Source of the DNA: Opitutaceae bacterium
Lineage (GTDB): Bacteria > Verrucomicrobiota > Verrucomicrobiia > Opitutales > Opitutaceae
DNA length: 7,921 nucleotides
Direction: 5' to 3'
Assembly (NCBI GenBank): GCA_005787865.1
Contig: SXZN01000142.1
Span: 1-7,921, forward strand
Part shown: one piece after another, positions 7,603 through 7,921 of the stretch
Layout of the letters: each line of letters begins with the position of its first letter
How positions within the stretch are numbered: position 1 is the stretch's first letter
Notes under the pieces: generated by a model
Told to the model about the DNA's origin: nothing
Seen by the model: only the letters and a program-made list of their open reading frames with translations
Database searches by the model: none
Program-made: the position numbers and the translations under genes

Positions 7603-7632
7603 TTGGCGCCACTTGTCGCACTGTGGTGCCAA
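7603..7632. repeat. 10-bp inverted repeat, possible operator
   Basis: TTGGCGCCAC (7603-7612) and GTGGTGCCAA (7623-7632) are reverse complements except at one position (which would be a G-U pair in RNA), with a 10-base spacer. The left arm contains the self-complementary TTGGCGCCA. The size and spacing resemble a repressor operator such as CIRCE in geometry but not in sequence. It lies about 95 bp from the clpB start and 168 bp from the hflX start. It is not followed by a T-run, so a terminator is unlikely. Confidence 0.5.
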
Positions 7633-7682
7633 TCTGGCTGCCTCCTAGGCGAGGTCGCCGACAAGCGCTGAATCTCTTAAAT

Positions 7683-7706
7683 CTTAGGCCCCACCCTTGG
7701 CCTGAG
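7683..7706. repeat. 8-bp inverted repeat / hairpin upstream of hflX
   Basis: CTTAGGCC (7683-7690) and GGCCTGAG (7699-7706) can pair over 8 bp with one wobble and an 8-base loop. The repeat directly follows the AT-rich stretch CTTAAAT (7676-7682). It may be a leader hairpin for hflX or a protein site; there is no T-run on the plus strand to make it a terminator. Confidence 0.3.
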
Positions 7707-7790
7707 GCGGAACAAGCCGCCGCGCATCGCGCCACGATCCACCCGCGCACCCTGACATAAGTTGACTAGGTTCGAGCACTGAGTACTCAA

Positions 7791-7796
7791 GAGGGA
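7791..7796 (+). promoter_or_regulatory. Ribosome-binding site of hflX
   Basis: GAGGGA sits with its GAGG core ending 5 bases before the ATG at 7800. This is the clearest Shine-Dalgarno in the window, and it fixes the hflX start. Confidence 0.75.
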
Positions 7797-7799
7797 CTC

Positions 7800-7921
7800 A
7801 TGGCTGACTTCCCCCTTGAAAATAAACCGGTGCAACGCGCGCTGCTAGTCGGCTTGCAAACTCCCGAAATGGCCGCGGGGGAAGGCGAGGAATTGCTGGG
7901 GGAACTGCACGAGTTAGTGGA
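7800..7921 (+). CDS. hflX: GTPase HflX, N-terminal fragment (3' end outside window)
   Basis: Forty complete codons are visible. The start (ATG at 7800) is supported by a well-spaced GAGGGA. The peptide reads MADFPLENKPVQRALLVGLQ and continues with a short acidic stretch and EELLGELHELV. The pattern 'RALLVGLQ...ELL.EL.ELV' is the typical opening of the HflX N-terminal domain, the first strand and helix ahead of the GTPase domain. HflX binds the 50S subunit and splits or rescues stalled ribosomes, and in E. coli it is heat-induced. The GTP-binding motifs lie beyond the window, so the call rests on the N-terminus alone. It is divergent from clpB. Confidence 0.82.
   Translation, partial: MADFPLENKPVQRALLVGLQTPEMAAGEGEELLGELHELV

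Larger units (their letters stand above)
7509..7799. promoter_or_regulatory. Divergent clpB/hflX intergenic control region
   Basis: These 291 bases separate two divergently transcribed genes and must hold at least one promoter for each, unless a gene is read through from outside. No convincing sigma-70 or sigma-32 promoter pair could be assigned. On the minus strand a CTTGAGC at 7575-7569 resembles a -35 element, but no matching -10 was found. On the plus strand TTGACT (7762-7767) is too close to the hflX start for a leader containing its ribosome-binding site. Two inverted repeats are listed separately. No canonical CIRCE element (TTAGCACTC-N9-GAGTGCTAA) is present. Confidence 0.6.

Noticed and set aside
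7648..7659. GGCGAGGTCGCC hairpin
   Set aside because: The 5-bp arms leave only a 2-base loop, too tight to be a stable hairpin, and no T-run follows.
7509..7664. 52-residue N-terminal extension of ClpB (open frame to ATG at 7664)
   Set aside because: The ClpB N-domain begins normally at MDAQKM (7508) with a purine-rich site upstream. The extension has no family resemblance and would consume the divergent promoter region.
7781..7788. GAGTACTC palindrome upstream of hflX
   Set aside because: An 8-base palindrome is expected by chance at this length and has no matching partner site.
7762..7789. TTGACT...TACTCA as a sigma-70 promoter for hflX
   Set aside because: With 16-base spacing, transcription would start at about 7796, after the GAGG ribosome-binding site, which the mRNA needs.

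Overview
The window most likely comes from the chromosome of a Gram-negative, moderately GC-rich bacterium. The best guess is Verrucomicrobiota, possibly of the Opitutae type. This is inference from style only: a secreted protein built from PQQ-like and NHL propellers plus immunoglobulin-like modules with a Gly-run/membrane/Arg tail, a type II phosphatidylserine decarboxylase, and the N-terminus of the HflX protein. No 16S or other marker gene is present to confirm it. No RNA gene, CRISPR array, insertion sequence, integrase or phage gene was seen.

Layout: (1) 1-1056, plus strand, the C-terminal part of a membrane-bound sensor histidine kinase, cut by the window's left edge. (2) 1100-3838, plus strand, a 912-residue exported protein: signal peptide, eight PQQ-type propeller repeats, Ig-like domain, six NHL repeats, second Ig-like domain, and a Gly-rich C-terminal sorting or anchor tail. 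(3) An 81-bp convergent gap with a weak bidirectional hairpin. (4) 3920-4822, minus strand, phosphatidylserine decarboxylase (psd). (5) A 100-bp gap. (6) 4923-7508, minus strand, the disaggregase ClpB, full length, but with an altered first Walker A motif. (7) A 291-bp divergent intergenic region holding two inverted repeats. (8) From 7800, plus strand, the start of hflX, cut by the right edge.

The minus-strand pair (clpB then psd) could be one transcript, although the 100-bp gap and a weak hairpin leave that open. clpB and hflX are divergent. Both families are linked to heat stress and translation quality control in other bacteria, so the shared intergenic region is a plausible common control point. 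The kinase and the propeller protein run in the same direction with almost no gap, but their functional link is unproven.

Most genes are ordinary housekeeping families. The most notable points are: a Gly-to-Cys change at an invariant position of the ClpB NBD1 Walker A motif; loss of the usual acidic residue after the phospho-accepting His in the kinase; a run of eight G bases just before the membrane tail of the propeller protein, where slippage either way would remove the tail; and a near-perfect 10-bp inverted repeat between clpB and hflX. I found no convincing wholly new multi-gene system.
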